Below are positions 63,864-64,000 of a DNA stretch of 64,000 nt, in pieces. Origin of the DNA: Shimia sp. Alg240-R146 (lineage in GTDB: Bacteria; Pseudomonadota; Alphaproteobacteria; Rhodobacterales; Rhodobacteraceae); contig NZ_CAMZOK010000003.1 in the NCBI RefSeq assembly GCF_947331465.1, positions 372,001 to 436,000 of the forward strand, read 5' to 3'. The notes below the pieces were generated by a model. It worked only from the letters and a program-made list of their open reading frames with translations, was not told the DNA's origin and searched no databases. Positions within the stretch are counted from its first letter, which is position 1. Each line of letters begins with the position of its first letter. A program made the translations under genes and the position numbers.

Positions 63864-64000
63864 CTTTTCTTGCGACGCTTTTGACCATCACCCTTCTCAT
63901 ACCCGCGGCCCTGCATTTGCTCTGGGCCATCGGCTACTGGACCCCGATCAAGGACGAGACCGCCCTCGCCCGCGCCACAGTCGGGGCCAAAGACATCACC
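63860..64000 (+). CDS. DUF3995-like membrane protein (truncated by window end)
   Basis: The frame opens at ATG 63860, overlapping the ureF stop by 4 bp, and is still open at the window edge (47 residues). The start MTFLATLLTITLLIPAALHL is strongly hydrophobic. LHLLWAIGYWTPI then resembles the beginning of DUF3995 proteins; this is tentative. Being translationally coupled to ureF suggests an accessory role, for example in metal or urea handling. Confidence 0.5.
   Translation, partial: MTFLATLLTITLLIPAALHLLWAIGYWTPIKDETALARATVGAKDIT

Overview
The window looks like a chromosomal segment from a marine Alphaproteobacterium of the Roseobacter group (Rhodobacteraceae). This rests on gene content: short-form HisG with HisZ, a B12-dependent ribonucleotide reductase, TRAP/TAXI and Liv-type importers, a BMP-type nucleoside importer, a fused FAD/GcvT dehydrogenase and a DUF1127 protein. 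Start-codon overlaps (ATGA) are frequent and GC is moderately high. I saw no insertion sequence, phage, CRISPR array, rRNA or tRNA gene.

Layout. 1-1623 is the C-terminal end of a large beta-rich protein. 1705-11294 is an IclR-controlled catabolic/import locus: cyclase, cupin, SDR, 3-hydroxyacyl-CoA-type dehydrogenase, a full branched-chain-type ABC importer and a BKACE beta-keto acid cleavage enzyme. 11615-17796 is a second import/catabolism locus: cytoplasmic sulfatase, TAXI receptor and fused TRAP permease, with a divergent LysR gene. 18179-24985 holds nrdJ, a DUF1489 gene, a cupin and hisS-hisZ-hisG. 25145-29317 holds a flotillin/YqiJ membrane pair, an orphan mobile-mystery-protein-A-like regulator, a crotonase and slyX. 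29400-32921 is dnaE. 33438-38499 is a BMP/nucleoside-type ABC importer with a small membrane ORF between its permeases. 38576-45284 holds small exported proteins, a TetR/methyltransferase pair and a run of redox genes. 45285-46560 is an AT-richer patch with a lipoprotein of unknown function. 46594-57974 is housekeeping and one-carbon metabolism: dimethylglycine/sarcosine dehydrogenase, panC-panB, D-lactate/glycolate oxidase, gamma-glutamyltransferase, thpR, a D-2-hydroxyacid dehydrogenase, an SH3-domain protein and rpe. 58200-64000 is a urease operon (ureD-A-B-C-E-F, cut by the window end) with three non-canonical genes embedded in it.

The most interesting parts are three. First, the IclR/BKACE locus looks like a complete uptake-and-degradation route for an unidentified beta-hydroxy or beta-keto acid. 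Second, the LysR/sulfatase/TRAP locus looks like a system that imports an organosulfate or similar ester and hydrolyses it in the cytoplasm. Third, the urease operon carries a His-rich 55-residue membrane protein, a histone-H1-like Lys/Ala/Pro-rich protein and a DUF1127 gene preceded by a CTGC-N3-GCAG palindrome. All functional names come from reading motifs by eye; no database search was run.
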